The notes under the pieces: model-generated | Databases searched by the model: none | What the model was told of the DNA's origin: nothing | What the model saw: only the letters and a program-made list of their open reading frames with translations | NCBI RefSeq assembly: GCF_026342355.1 | Contig: NZ_JAPEMV010000002.1 | Span: forward strand, 496,001-560,000 | Length of the DNA: 64,000 nucleotides | Direction of reading: 5' to 3' | Source: Streptomyces sp. NBC_00249 | GTDB taxonomy: Bacteria; Actinomycetota; Actinomycetes; Streptomycetales; Streptomycetaceae | Made by a program: the position numbers and the translations under genes | Shown here: positions 18,395-26,519 of the stretch, piece after piece | Layout: each line of letters opens with the position of its first letter | Numbering within the stretch: position 1 is the stretch's first letter

Positions 18395-18657
18395 CAGTCC
18401 TGCTGGTCGTCCTGGTCGCTGCCCTGGTCGCTGGTTCCCGGCCCTCCGTCGGGGCTGGTCTGAGTCGTGGTTCCCGTGGCGCTGCTGGTGCCGTGCTGGC
18501 CCATCTCGACCACCTGGCCGTTCCGGTCGCGGAAGACCCCGAGCTGGGTGACGGGGTCGACGGTGACGGAGGCGTGCGGGACCTGGACGATGGTGGCGTA
18601 GGGGGCGAGGCGGCTGCTTCCCCACGGGGGGACGGGCGCAAGAGACGTGATGGACAT
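18394..18657 (-). CDS. tgmA: Putative ATP-grasp-modified RiPP precursor
   Basis: 87 residues from ATG 18657. Leader features typical of TgmA are PPWGSSRLAPY (10-20), VTVDPVTQLGVF (31-42), then NGQVVEMGQHGT (46-57). The C-terminal core, residues about 57-87, is almost only T, S, G, Q, D: a Thr/Ser donor block (T57-S68) followed by an acidic acceptor block (D70, D77, D81, D83, D84, D87). Asp70-Gly71 is a candidate aspartimide site for the PIMT-like enzyme. The frame stays open upstream without a stop to ATG 18804, giving a possible 136-residue form with a Cys-rich extension; the shorter start is preferred by comparison with the usual TgmA length. Confidence 0.85.
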   Translation of the reverse strand: MSITSLAPVPPWGSSRLAPYATIVQVPHASVTVDPVTQLGVFRDRNGQVVEMGQHGTSSATGTTTQTSPDGGPGTSDQGSDQDDQQD

Positions 18658-18800
18658 GGGAATCCGATCGGTAGGTGAACCCGGGCCCGGACGGGACCGG
18701 GGAGCAGGCAGGCCACACCCGGCGCACGGGGTGTACGCACGCGCACAGAGCCCGTCCGGGTGGACCCCGGACACCTTGATCGGCATGGCCGGGTGGCCCG

Positions 18801-19286
18801 TCATCGGGCGGCCTCGGCGGCCTCGGCGAGCCGCGCCTCGCCGACGCGGACCAGCAGCCGGACGGCAGCGGTACGGCAGAAGTAGGCACCGGGAGCCGGG
18901 GACGAGGCCCAATAGAGGTGCCGGTGCGCGGCGGCCCGTTCCCGGCCGAGGTCGGGCACCCCGAGGTGCGTGCCGTGACCGAGGCACTCCACGGTGCTCC
19001 GGGGGCTCCAGCGCTGCGCCGTTCCGTGCTCGACGAGGGCGTAACGGTTGCGCCCGCGCGCGTCGTGGATGACGGGCCCCTCCAGGGCCACCGCGAGGAC
19101 GAGGTCCACGACGTCGTCCCGGGCGCTCTGGGTGGCCGCGTGGGCGAGCCCGTCGGGGATCCGGACCGCCTCGAAGCGGACCCCCAGCGGCAGCACGGCG
19201 ACTCCCCGCTCCCGCCACTCTGCGTGCGCCACCTCCGGATCGGAGAGACACCGCGCGTACCAGTCGGCCGTTTTCCTGCAGGACAC
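18801..19286 (-). CDS. Hypothetical protein upstream of tgmA
   Basis: 161 residues, rich in Ala/Arg/Val, with no membrane segment. Visible stretches are VAVLPLGVRFEAVRIP, GPVIHDARGRNRYALVEHG and GTHLGVPDLGRERAA. By eye these resemble the N-terminal half of a Streptomyces family sometimes annotated as bifunctional primase/polymerase-like, but no catalytic motif is seen. The stop overlaps an in-frame ATG (18804, ATGA) that reads on into tgmA, so the gene is likely cotranscribed with tgmABC. Function unknown. Confidence 0.65.
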   Translation of the reverse strand: MSCRKTADWYARCLSDPEVAHAEWRERGVAVLPLGVRFEAVRIPDGLAHAATQSARDDVVDLVLAVALEGPVIHDARGRNRYALVEHGTAQRWSPRSTVECLGHGTHLGVPDLGRERAAAHRHLYWASSPAPGAYFCRTAAVRLLVRVGEARLAEAAEAAR

Positions 19287-19348
19287 GGCGGCTCCCTACC
19301 GTCGTCAGCGAGTGGTGGGACGACGGTAGGGGCGGGCGCACGACGGCA

Positions 19349-19367
19349 GGGGCACGGATTGTGCCCC
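19349..19367 (-). terminator. Short hairpin between HTH gene and hypothetical gene
   Basis: 7-bp stem GGGGCAC/GTGCCCC with a 5-nt loop, 8-26 nt after the HTH stop on the minus strand. It could be a weak terminator or a regulatory hairpin ahead of the next gene. Confidence 0.4.
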
Positions 19368-19374
19368 CTTGTTC

Positions 19375-20619
19375 TCAGGCCGTCAGCAGGCCTAGACGCT
19401 GGGCCAGTTCGGAGGCTCGGCGACGCCGGGCCGGAACCTTCGACTCGGCTTCCTCCAGGACGATCCGCTTCGCGTAGCCGTTGTACTGGACCGTCTCCGG
19501 TGCCGTCTCGTGGGCTTGCGCGACCGTCGCGAGGGCGACGTCGGGCTGGCCGTCGAGGTGGTAGCCACGGGCCTGCTCGATCCGATGGCGAGCCCGGCGC
19601 GGCCGGGACGGGATCGCCTCGGCCTCCGCGCGGGCCGCCTGCCGCGCGGACTCCCCACCCGCATGGAGCTCCACCGCGACGGTTACCGCGTGCGCGCCGA
19701 TCACCGCCCGCGAGAAGCTCGTGACGGGGTGGAAGTAGCCGGCGGGCAAGGTCTCGGCCAGCCGGCGGGCCTCGTCCCAGTACCGCCAAGCCGTGCCGGT
19801 CTCGGCGCGGCGCGCGGCGGTCAGTCCCGCCTCGACCGTCAGCGCGCCGACCACCGCCCGGACGTCCTCTCCTGCGTCCGGCAGGAGCGGCTCCAGGTAG
19901 CGCAGAGCCTCCATCGTGATGGCGTCCGCCGCGTCCAGCCGGGCACTGTCGCGGTGGGCCTGCGTGGTCAGCCACGCGGCCAGCCCGATGGCGTGGGGGT
20001 CCTCGGAGTCCTGGGCGGCCATCATGCCGCGCTCGGCGACCCGCCACACGAGCGGGGCGTCCGGCTGGTAGGCGCAGAAGAACTGGGCCAGGAAGTATGT
20101 TTCCGCCAGTCGGGCCTGGGCCGCCTTGCGGTCCGCAAGCGTGGCGGCCTGCCGGACGGCGGCCTGAGCGTCCCGGATCAGTTCCGGCAACAGCGCACCC
20201 ACCACCTCGCGATGGTTGGGGGCCGAATGCCGGGCCGACCAGGCGCGGGCCAGCCTGGCCGACAGGTGCGCGGCAGGCGGTGCGTCGCGGTCGGAGCCGA
20301 GGGGGAGCTCGTTGACGGCCTCTCGCACGGCGGCGAACCGCGCATGCCCAGGGCCGGCGAACAGGGCGGTGTGCATGGACTGGTCCCCCGTGAGTTCCGA
20401 AAGGTCCCGCACGCGCAGCACCTCGGCGATCCGCAGGATGAGTGACAGGGGAGGAGTCTTCAGCCGGCCCGTTTCGACGGCCTTGACCCACGATCCGGAT
20501 CGGCCGGTGAGGCCGCCGAGTTGGTCGCGGGTGATGCCTCGGCGGGTGCGGAGGATCTGCATCCTCTGGCCGAAGGCCAGGGAATCTCTGTAGGGGTCCG
20601 GGGAAGCGTCAGGTGACAT
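19375..20619 (-). CDS. Helix-turn-helix (XRE-type) transcriptional regulator with TPR-like C-terminus
   Basis: 414 residues from ATG 20619, preceded by GGAGGG. The N-terminal HTH about residues 15-70 is clear: FGQRMQILRTRRGITRDQLG then LTGRSGSWVKAVETGR. The remaining about 330 residues are helical and repeat-like, with W-R-V-A-E-R-G and similar motifs, as in Streptomyces regulators that sense a small peptide or metabolite through TPR-like repeats. It has the same strand as the tgm genes, with an 88-nt gap to the hypothetical gene. It probably regulates the RiPP operon, but this is inferred from position only. Confidence 0.82.
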   Translation of the reverse strand: MSPDASPDPYRDSLAFGQRMQILRTRRGITRDQLGGLTGRSGSWVKAVETGRLKTPPLSLILRIAEVLRVRDLSELTGDQSMHTALFAGPGHARFAAVREAVNELPLGSDRDAPPAAHLSARLARAWSARHSAPNHREVVGALLPELIRDAQAAVRQAATLADRKAAQARLAETYFLAQFFCAYQPDAPLVWRVAERGMMAAQDSEDPHAIGLAAWLTTQAHRDSARLDAADAITMEALRYLEPLLPDAGEDVRAVVGALTVEAGLTAARRAETGTAWRYWDEARRLAETLPAGYFHPVTSFSRAVIGAHAVTVAVELHAGGESARQAARAEAEAIPSRPRRARHRIEQARGYHLDGQPDVALATVAQAHETAPETVQYNGYAKRIVLEEAESKVPARRRRASELAQRLGLLTA

Positions 20620-20740
20620 AAGGCCTTGCCCTCCTACCGTACGGCTCGACACCGACAGGGTATGAGGCGCGACCGATTCCATGTCATCGAGAAGGCACAT
20701 CCCGCCTCCCGGACGGCTCCCGGATGATCTCGTGAGAGCC

Positions 20741-20775
20741 CAACGGCCCGGCCGCATGATGCGGTCGGGCCGTTG
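20741..20775 (-). terminator. Terminator of sodN
   Basis: 17-nt arms 20741-20757 and 20759-20775, with one G-T mismatch and essentially no spacer, so the real loop is 5-7 nt at CATGATG. It lies 50 nt downstream of the sodN stop on the minus strand. Confidence 0.8.
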
Positions 20776-20825
20776 TCATGTGCGCTCTGACCAGCAGCGC
20801 AGGAAGATCTCTCGGGCGCCCAAGA

Positions 20826-21221
20826 TCAGGCGGCCTTGGTCTCCCAGAAGATGCGGTCGATCTCGGCGATGAGCTCCAGCGCCTTCGCGCCGGTCGCCGG
20901 GTCGTTCGACGCCTTGGCGGCCGAGAGGGCCTTCAGGGTGTCGTTGACCAGGGTGTGGAGCTGGGGGTACTTCTCGAAGTGCGGGGGCTTGAAGTAGTCG
21001 CTCCACAGCACCGACACGTGGTGCTTCGCGAGCTCGGCGCGCTGCTCCTTGATGGTGATGGCGCGCGCGCGGAAGTCCGCGTCGTCGTTGGCCTGGTACT
21101 TCTCCTGGACGGCCTTGACGGACTCGGCCTCGATACGGGCCTGGGCCGGGTCGTACACGCCGCAGGGCAGGTCGCAGTGGGCGGAGACCTTCACCTTGGG
21201 GGCGAAGAAGCGGGAAAGCAT
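20826..21221 (-). CDS. sodN: Nickel superoxide dismutase
   Basis: 131 residues from ATG 21221 with GAGGAGGA upstream. The 14-residue leader ends VSA, and the mature enzyme begins HCDLPCGVY, the nickel hook (mature His1, Cys2, Cys6). It disproportionates superoxide in the cytoplasm after the leader is cut, giving a hexamer in known homologues. The processing protease gene sodX is divergently placed 174 bp away. In S. coelicolor sodN is kept low when nickel is scarce by a small RNA made from the sodF 3' end that pairs near the sodN ribosome site; the purine-rich GAGGAGGACCCACTCC leader here would be the region to compare. The sodF gene is not in this window. Confidence 0.97.
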   Translation of the reverse strand: MLSRFFAPKVKVSAHCDLPCGVYDPAQARIEAESVKAVQEKYQANDDADFRARAITIKEQRAELAKHHVSVLWSDYFKPPHFEKYPQLHTLVNDTLKALSAAKASNDPATGAKALELIAEIDRIFWETKAA

Positions 21222-21395
21222 TGGAGTGGGTCCTCCTCGTGATCGTCTTCTCAAGAGGGGAGATTACTCGCTGAGAATCCGGAAATCGCGGGCGCCCCCA
21301 TGCGCTTAGGACAAAAGTCCAGGGTCGGTCGAGGCGTGGTGAGCGAACGTACGGACCCGTACGGCAGCATGCGGGGAGGGACGAGGAGGGCCGAC

Positions 21396-21827
21396 ATGGC
21401 GGAGAAGACGGCGGACGGCGGGCACCCGAAGGTGCGCATCGGGATCACCGAGGTGACGGGACCGTCGATGGTGCCGACGCTGCTGCACGGGGACCTGCTG
21501 CTGGTCCGTTACGGGGCGGTGGTCCGGCCGGGTGACGTGGCCGTGTTCCGGCATCCCTTCCAGCAGGACCTGCTGGTGGTCAAGCGGGCGGTGGAGCGCC
21601 GCCCGGGCGGCTGGTGGATGCTCGGCGACAACCCGTTCAACGAGACCGGCGACAGCACCGTCTACGGGGCGGTCCCCGGGGATCTGGTGCTGGCGACGGC
21701 CCTGCTGCGGCTGCGGCCGCGGCCGGCCGGTCAGCGCTCGCTGAGGGCGTGGCTGTCCTGGGCGGTGTCGGCGGTGCGGCCGCTGCGGGCGGACTCCTCG
21801 GCCTCCAGGCGCTTGCGGGCGCGGTAG
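21396..21827 (+). CDS. sodX: Nickel-type superoxide dismutase maturation protease
   Basis: 143 residues from ATG 21396, preceded by GAGGAGGG. Signal-peptidase-like fold: catalytic Ser24 in TGPSMVPTL, Lys63 in LLVVKRAVERR, and the box LGDNPFNETGDSTVYG. It removes the SodN leader so His1 can bind nickel. An earlier in-frame ATG at 21369 has a weaker context. The last 97 bp overlap the 3' end of the CGNR regulator on the other strand, so the two genes converge and share sequence. Confidence 0.93.
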   Translation: MAEKTADGGHPKVRIGITEVTGPSMVPTLLHGDLLLVRYGAVVRPGDVAVFRHPFQQDLLVVKRAVERRPGGWWMLGDNPFNETGDSTVYGAVPGDLVLATALLRLRPRPAGQRSLRAWLSWAVSAVRPLRADSSASRRLRAR

Positions 21828-22360
21828 GCGGCGACGTTGGCGCGGGTGGCGCAGCGGTCGGAGCAGTAGCGCCGGGAGCGGTTGGTGGAGGTGTCGAGGT
21901 AGGCGTTGCGGCAGGGCGGGGCCTGGCAGAGGCCGAGCCGGTCGGGTCCGTGTTCGGTGAGGTGGAAGGCCAGTCCGAAGGAGGCGATGGCCGCGTAGCC
22001 GGCGGAGGCGTTGGAGGGGTGGTCGGCGAGGTGGATGTGCCAGTCGGGGCGGCCGTCCTCACCGATCAGTTCGTGTCCGGAGACCTGCGGGCTGACGGGG
22101 AACTCCATGAGCAGGGAGTTCAGCAGGTCGACGGCGAGGACGTGGTCGCCGCTGTCGGCGGCCTCGAAGACGGAGCGCAGCCGGCCGCGGACGTTGCGGA
22201 AGCGGGTGACGTCGGTGTCGGTGACCCGGCGGGCCAGCTGCACGCTGGCCCCGAAGAGGGCGCGGACGTCGTCCACCGAGGTGAGCGAGTCCTTGCCGCG
22301 GGCCGGCTCCTCGGTGTTGACCAGGCGCACGGCATGATCCGAGTAATGGGCCAGTTCCAC
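21731..22360 (-). CDS. CGNR zinc-finger family transcriptional regulator
   Basis: 209 residues from GTG 22360 with AAGGAC upstream. An N-terminal all-helical ABATE-like domain starts ELAHYSDHAVRLVNTEEP, and a C-terminal treble-clef zinc finger reads CQAPPCRNAYLDTS then RRYCSDRCATR. The motif that names the family, CGNR, is CATR here, but all four Cys ligands are present. It is probably a DNA-binding regulator of unknown target. It is divergent from a methyltransferase gene, and its 3' end overlaps sodX. Confidence 0.9.
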   Translation of the reverse strand: MELAHYSDHAVRLVNTEEPARGKDSLTSVDDVRALFGASVQLARRVTDTDVTRFRNVRGRLRSVFEAADSGDHVLAVDLLNSLLMEFPVSPQVSGHELIGEDGRPDWHIHLADHPSNASAGYAAIASFGLAFHLTEHGPDRLGLCQAPPCRNAYLDTSTNRSRRYCSDRCATRANVAAYRARKRLEAEESARSGRTADTAQDSHALSER

Positions 22361-22451
22361 TTGTAGTCCTTACGGCTGCGGATTATTGTCTGCGGTAGCC
22401 GCGGTAACGGCTGATACGTCTTCGAGGGTATTACGTGTGGAGGGGTTCGGG

Positions 22452-23222
22452 ATGACGGATGCGGTGACCGGCTCGATCGGTACGGACTGGCAGGCCTGGC
22501 AGGAGAGCTGGGACCGGCAGCAGGAGCTGTACATGCCCGACCGCGAGGAGCGGTTCCGGGTGATGCTGGACATGGTCGAAGCGCTGGTCGGCCCCACCCC
22601 CCGGGTGCTGGATCTCGCGTGCGGTACGGGAAGTATCACGGACCGGCTCCTCAAGAGGTTCCCGGAGGCCACCAGTACCGGACTCGACCTCGACCCGGCG
22701 CTGCTGACCATCGCCCGGGGCCACTTCGCCGGGGACGGCCGGGTCACCTTCGTCACCGCCGACCTGAAGGACCCCGACTGGCGCGCGGCCCTCCCGTACG
22801 ACTCCTACGACGCGGTGCTCACCGCGACCGCCCTGCACTGGCTCCACAGCAAGGACCTGGCCGTCCTGTACGGGCAGATCGCGCCCCTGGTCCGCCCGGG
22901 CGGGGTGTTCATGAACGCCGACCACATGCCCGACCCCACCACCCCCCGCATCGACGCCGCCGACCGCGCCCAGCGGCACGCCGCCATGGACCGCACCCAG
23001 GCCTCCGGGGTGCCGGACTGGCGCCAGTGGTGGGCCCTGGCCGCCGCCGAGCCGGCGCTGGCCGAGCCGACGAAGGCCCGCTTCGAGATCTACGGCGAGC
23101 ACGCCGACGGCGACACCCCCGACGAGGCCTGGCACGCCCGCACCCTGCGCGAGGCCGGCTTCGGCGAGGCCCGCACGGTCTGGCGCTCCCCCTCGGACGC
23201 GCTGGTCCTAGGCCTGAAGTAG
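22452..23222 (+). CDS. Class I SAM-dependent methyltransferase
   Basis: 256 residues from ATG 22452 with GGAGGGG 6 nt upstream; longer starts lack a site. Motif I VLDLACGTGSITDRLL, motif II TGLDLDPALLTIARGHF, and post-II FVTADLKDPDW with AVLTATALHWL. This is Methyltransf_25/11 type. Substrate unknown. It has no operon partner: divergent from the CGNR gene and ends 21 nt before a shared terminator. Confidence 0.9.
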   Translation: MTDAVTGSIGTDWQAWQESWDRQQELYMPDREERFRVMLDMVEALVGPTPRVLDLACGTGSITDRLLKRFPEATSTGLDLDPALLTIARGHFAGDGRVTFVTADLKDPDWRAALPYDSYDAVLTATALHWLHSKDLAVLYGQIAPLVRPGGVFMNADHMPDPTTPRIDAADRAQRHAAMDRTQASGVPDWRQWWALAAAEPALAEPTKARFEIYGEHADGDTPDEAWHARTLREAGFGEARTVWRSPSDALVLGLK

Positions 23223-23242
23223 GAAATCCGGCCGGACGTGCG

Positions 23243-23276
23243 GGAGGGGCGGTACGGGAACCCGTACCGCCCCTCC
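23243..23276. terminator. Bidirectional terminator
   Basis: Perfect 16-bp stem, arms 23243-23258 and 23261-23276, between the convergent methyltransferase gene and the ABC ATPase gene. Confidence 0.85.
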
Positions 23277-23294
23277 GCGCTCACGCTCCCGGTG

Positions 23295-24062
23295 CTACAG
23301 CACCTTGGACAGGAACGCCTTCGTCCGGTCGTGCTGGGGGTTGCCCAGGACGTCGCGCGGGTTGCCCGACTCGACGACCACACCGCCGTCCATGAAGACG
23401 AGGTTGTCGCCGACCTCGCGGGCGAAGCCCATCTCGTGCGTGACGACGATCATCGTCATGCCCGATTCGGCCAGGTCGCGCATGACGTCGAGGACGTCAC
23501 CGACCAGCTCCGGGTCCAGCGCCGAGGTGGGCTCGTCGAAGAGCATCAGCTTCGGCTCCATGGCCAGCGCGCGGGCGATCGCCACGCGCTGCTGCTGGCC
23601 GCCGGAGAGCTGCGAGGGGTAGTTCCCGCCCTTGTCGCCGAGGCCGACGCGGTCGAGCAGCTTGACGGCGCGCGCCCGCGCCACCGCCTTGCTCTCGCCC
23701 TTGACCATGACCGGGGCTTCCATGACGTTCTCTATGGCCGTCATGTGCGGGAACAGGTTGAAGCGCTGGAAGACCATGCCGATGTCCCGGCGCTGGGCCG
23801 CGACCTCGCTGTCCTTCAGCTCGTAGAGCTTGTCGCCCTTCTGCTTGTAGCCCACCAGCTGGCCGTCGACCGAGAGCCGGCCGGCGTTGATGCGCTCCAG
23901 GTGGTTGATGCACCGCAGGAAGGTCGACTTGCCGGAGCCGGACGGGCCGACCAGGCAGAAGACCTCACGGGGGGCGACCTCCAGGTCGATCCCGCGGAGG
24001 ATGTGGGCGGCGCCGTACGACTTGTGGACGCCTTCTGCCTTGACCATCGGCTGGGCGGTCAC
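23295..24062 (-). CDS. Polar amino-acid ABC transporter ATP-binding protein
   Basis: 255 residues from GTG 24062, which overlaps the permease stop by 4 nt (GTGA). Walker [11 protein letters not shown]-loop [12 protein letters not shown], signature [16 protein letters not shown], Walker [15 protein letters not shown], and H-loop [12 protein letters not shown]. The sequence is of the GlnQ/GluA class that powers polar amino-acid uptake. Last gene of a three-gene minus-strand operon. Confidence 0.95.
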   Translation of the reverse strand: MTAQPMVKAEGVHKSYGAAHILRGIDLEVAPREVFCLVGPSGSGKSTFLRCINHLERINAGRLSVDGQLVGYKQKGDKLYELKDSEVAAQRRDIGMVFQRFNLFPHMTAIENVMEAPVMVKGESKAVARARAVKLLDRVGLGDKGGNYPSQLSGGQQQRVAIARALAMEPKLMLFDEPTSALDPELVGDVLDVMRDLAESGMTMIVVTHEMGFAREVGDNLVFMDGGVVVESGNPRDVLGNPQHDRTKAFLSKVL

Positions 24063-25012
24063 TTCGCCACCTCCGTACGGCGGAACATGTTCAGGTTTGC
24101 CTTGAGCCGCTCGAAGGGCGTCGGCGGCAGGCTGCGCAGCGAGCCGCGGGCGTAGCGGCGCTCCAGGTAGTACTGGCCGACGCTGAAGATGCTGGTCAGC
24201 GTCAGGTACCAGATGGACGCCACGAAGAGCATCTCCATGATGGCCCCGGCCGTGGTGCCGATGTTGGAGCTGGCCCGCAGGAGTTCGGGGTACTGCACCG
24301 CCGAGACCAGGGAGGAGGTCTTCAGCATGTTGATGAACTCGTTGCCCGTGGGCGGGATGATCACGCGCATCGCCTGCGGGAGCACCACGCGGCGCATGGT
24401 CTGCATCCGGGTCATGCCGAGCGCGTGCGAGGCCTCGCTCTGGCCCTCGTCGACGGACTGGATGCCGGAGCGGACGATCTCCGCCATGTAGGCGCCCTCG
24501 TTCAGGCCGAGGCCCAGCAGGGCGACCATGAACGGCGTCAGGACGTCGACGGTCTCGTTCTTGTAGATCGGCCCCAGGTTGATGTACTGGAAGATCAGCG
24601 ACAGGTTGAACCACACCAGCAGCTGGACGTAGACCGGGGTACCGCGGAAGAACCAGATGTAGAGCCAGGACACGAAGCTCGTGACCGGGTTCTTCGACAG
24701 GCGCATCACCGCGAAGAGGATGCCGAGCACGAGGCCCAGCGCCATCGACGAGACGCTGATGATGACGGTGTTGCCGAGGCCGCTGAGGACCGAGGGATCG
24801 AACAGCTTGTCGCCGACCGTCGCCCAGATGATCTTGCCCTGGGAGAAGGCGTAGACGAGCCACGCGAGCAGTACGGCGACGACCACAGCGCTGATCCAGC
24901 GGCCGTAGTGCCGTACGGGGATTGCCTTGATGGCCTCGTAGGGGTTGGTGCCCGAGGCGCCGGGTCCGGCCGGCGGAGTCGCGGCCGAACCCTTGTCGAT
25001 CTTGTCAGTCAC
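24059..25012 (-). CDS. Amino-acid ABC transporter permease
   Basis: 317 residues with several hydrophobic segments. The HisM/GlnP-type cytoplasmic loop is [26 protein letters not shown], which contacts the ATPase. A hydrophilic N-terminal tail of about 35 residues precedes the first membrane helix. Only one permease gene is present, so it probably forms a homodimer, unlike systems with two permeases. It starts 30 nt after the binding-protein gene. Confidence 0.94.
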   Translation of the reverse strand: MTDKIDKGSAATPPAGPGASGTNPYEAIKAIPVRHYGRWISAVVVAVLLAWLVYAFSQGKIIWATVGDKLFDPSVLSGLGNTVIISVSSMALGLVLGILFAVMRLSKNPVTSFVSWLYIWFFRGTPVYVQLLVWFNLSLIFQYINLGPIYKNETVDVLTPFMVALLGLGLNEGAYMAEIVRSGIQSVDEGQSEASHALGMTRMQTMRRVVLPQAMRVIIPPTGNEFINMLKTSSLVSAVQYPELLRASSNIGTTAGAIMEMLFVASIWYLTLTSIFSVGQYYLERRYARGSLRSLPPTPFERLKANLNMFRRTEVAK

Positions 25013-25042
25013 AATGACTGCCCTTCAGTGGAGCGCTCGGTC

Positions 25043-25993
25043 TTACTTGCCCGCGTTGACGGTGGCGGACTGCACGGCGCTGTCCTTGACGTTCCACTTC
25101 TCCAGGACCTTGGCGTAGGAGCCGTCCTTGATGATGGCGTCGAGCGCTTCCTTCAGGGCGTCGCGCAGCTGGGTGTTCTCCTTGGAGACGGCGATGCCGA
25201 AGAGGCCGACGTCGGCCTGCTGGCCGCCGACCTCGAAGTCGTTGCCGCCGCCCGAGGTCTTCGCCGTGTAGGCGGTGACCGGGAAGTCGTTCAGGTCGGC
25301 CACGGCGCCGCCGGCCTTGACGCGGGTCTGCGCCTCGGCGTCGGTGTCGAAGGCCTCGATGGTGAGCTTCTTGTCACCGCACTTCTCGGCCTGCGCCTTG
25401 AAGGTGTCCTCGTACGTGGTGCCGCGCTGGACGGCGACCGTCTTGCCGCACAGGTCGTCGAGGGACTTGATGTTGTCCGGGTTGCCCTTCTTCACCAGCA
25501 GCGAGACGCCGGAGGAGAAGTAGTCGACGAAGTCGACGCCCTTGCCGATCTTGGCGCCCTTGTCGTCCAGGCCTTCCTGGCGCTTCTTGTTGTCGGTGAT
25601 CGAGGACATCGCGATGTCCTGACGGCCGGTCTCCAGGGAGGTGATGAGGCCGTCGAAGGTGCCGGAGGTGAACTGGAACTTCACACCGAGCTGCTTGCCG
25701 AGCGCCTCGGCGATGTCGGGGTCGACACCGACGATCTTGCCGCCGTCGACGAACTCCATCGGCGCGTAGGCCGTGTCGGAGCCGACCTTGACGACCCCGG
25801 CGTCCTGGATCTTCTTCGGGAGCTTCGAGAACAGCGGGGCGCTGTTGTCGCTCTTGCCCGAGGGGGTCGAGGAGCCCCCGTCGGTCTGGTCGCCACACGC
25901 GGTGAGGATCAGGGCGCCGGCGACCGCGATCGCGCCGACCGCGGCGATCCGGGGCCGGGCGGCGGTCGTACGACGGGTGGTGCTTGCGGTCAT
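25043..25993 (-). CDS. Amino-acid ABC transporter substrate-binding lipoprotein
   Basis: 316 residues from ATG 25993 with GGAGGA upstream; the longer frame is rejected. A twin-basic-rich N-terminus is followed by a hydrophobic segment and lipobox LTAC with Cys33, so the mature protein is a membrane-anchored lipoprotein. The SBP_bac_3 fold is shown by APMEFVDGGKIVGVDPDIAEAL and GLITSLETGRQDIAMSS. Ligand probably a polar amino acid; specificity not readable. It heads the operon; its promoter lies in the 526-bp gap shared with malic enzyme. Confidence 0.95.
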   Translation of the reverse strand: MTASTTRRTTAARPRIAAVGAIAVAGALILTACGDQTDGGSSTPSGKSDNSAPLFSKLPKKIQDAGVVKVGSDTAYAPMEFVDGGKIVGVDPDIAEALGKQLGVKFQFTSGTFDGLITSLETGRQDIAMSSITDNKKRQEGLDDKGAKIGKGVDFVDYFSSGVSLLVKKGNPDNIKSLDDLCGKTVAVQRGTTYEDTFKAQAEKCGDKKLTIEAFDTDAEAQTRVKAGGAVADLNDFPVTAYTAKTSGGGNDFEVGGQQADVGLFGIAVSKENTQLRDALKEALDAIIKDGSYAKVLEKWNVKDSAVQSATVNAGK

Positions 25994-26519
25994 GAGCTGG
26001 TTCCTCCGACAGGGGTGGAAAAGCATCCGAGAGAGGTCGGGCACGCACCATCGAGTGTCGCGACCTTGTGTGATTACGGCATCTTGCCATTCGGACTGAC
26101 GCATTCAGGCTGCCCATCAGGTCAAAATCAGATAACGGGCGCCCCCGACTACCCAACAGGACTGCGGGCAAGGCCCCTCGGAGCCGCACAAAAGCCTGTG
26201 ACCTGCCCTTTTCGGCTCACTATTTGCGGCGCGTCTCGCCAGCTGGACAGAGAGGTTTGGACTTTTAGCCAAAAACGGGACAAGCAGCCTATGGTCGAGC
26301 AGGAATCGACTCGTCTGGGTGAGCGTTCTTCCGGTAGAACAGATCCTTACACCCCTCATCCGGGGCTCAGGGCGCGCGTGCGGCGCGCCCGCGCGTACGA
26401 ACCTCCCCTTCGCGGAGACGGGCCAACCGTCGATGCGGAGTACGGACGCGGTGCCCGCCCACCCCTTAACCAGGAGTGGCCACCCTCAATGAATCAAAGG
26501 ACCTAAGGGGTCACACAAA
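25994..26519. other. 526-bp divergent intergenic region (ABC operon / malic enzyme)
   Basis: No convincing gene. It must hold the promoters of both flanking genes. The only structured element noted is GTTCT-6 nt-AGAAC at 26325-26340 and a C/G-rich palindromic patch near 26370. Short frames here show no codon bias I would trust. Confidence 0.5.

Noticed and set aside
26220..26300. Possible small RNA or operator around the AT-richer stretch TTGGACTTTTAGCCAAAA
   Set aside because: Only a short imperfect symmetry; no terminator or conserved motif could be recognised.
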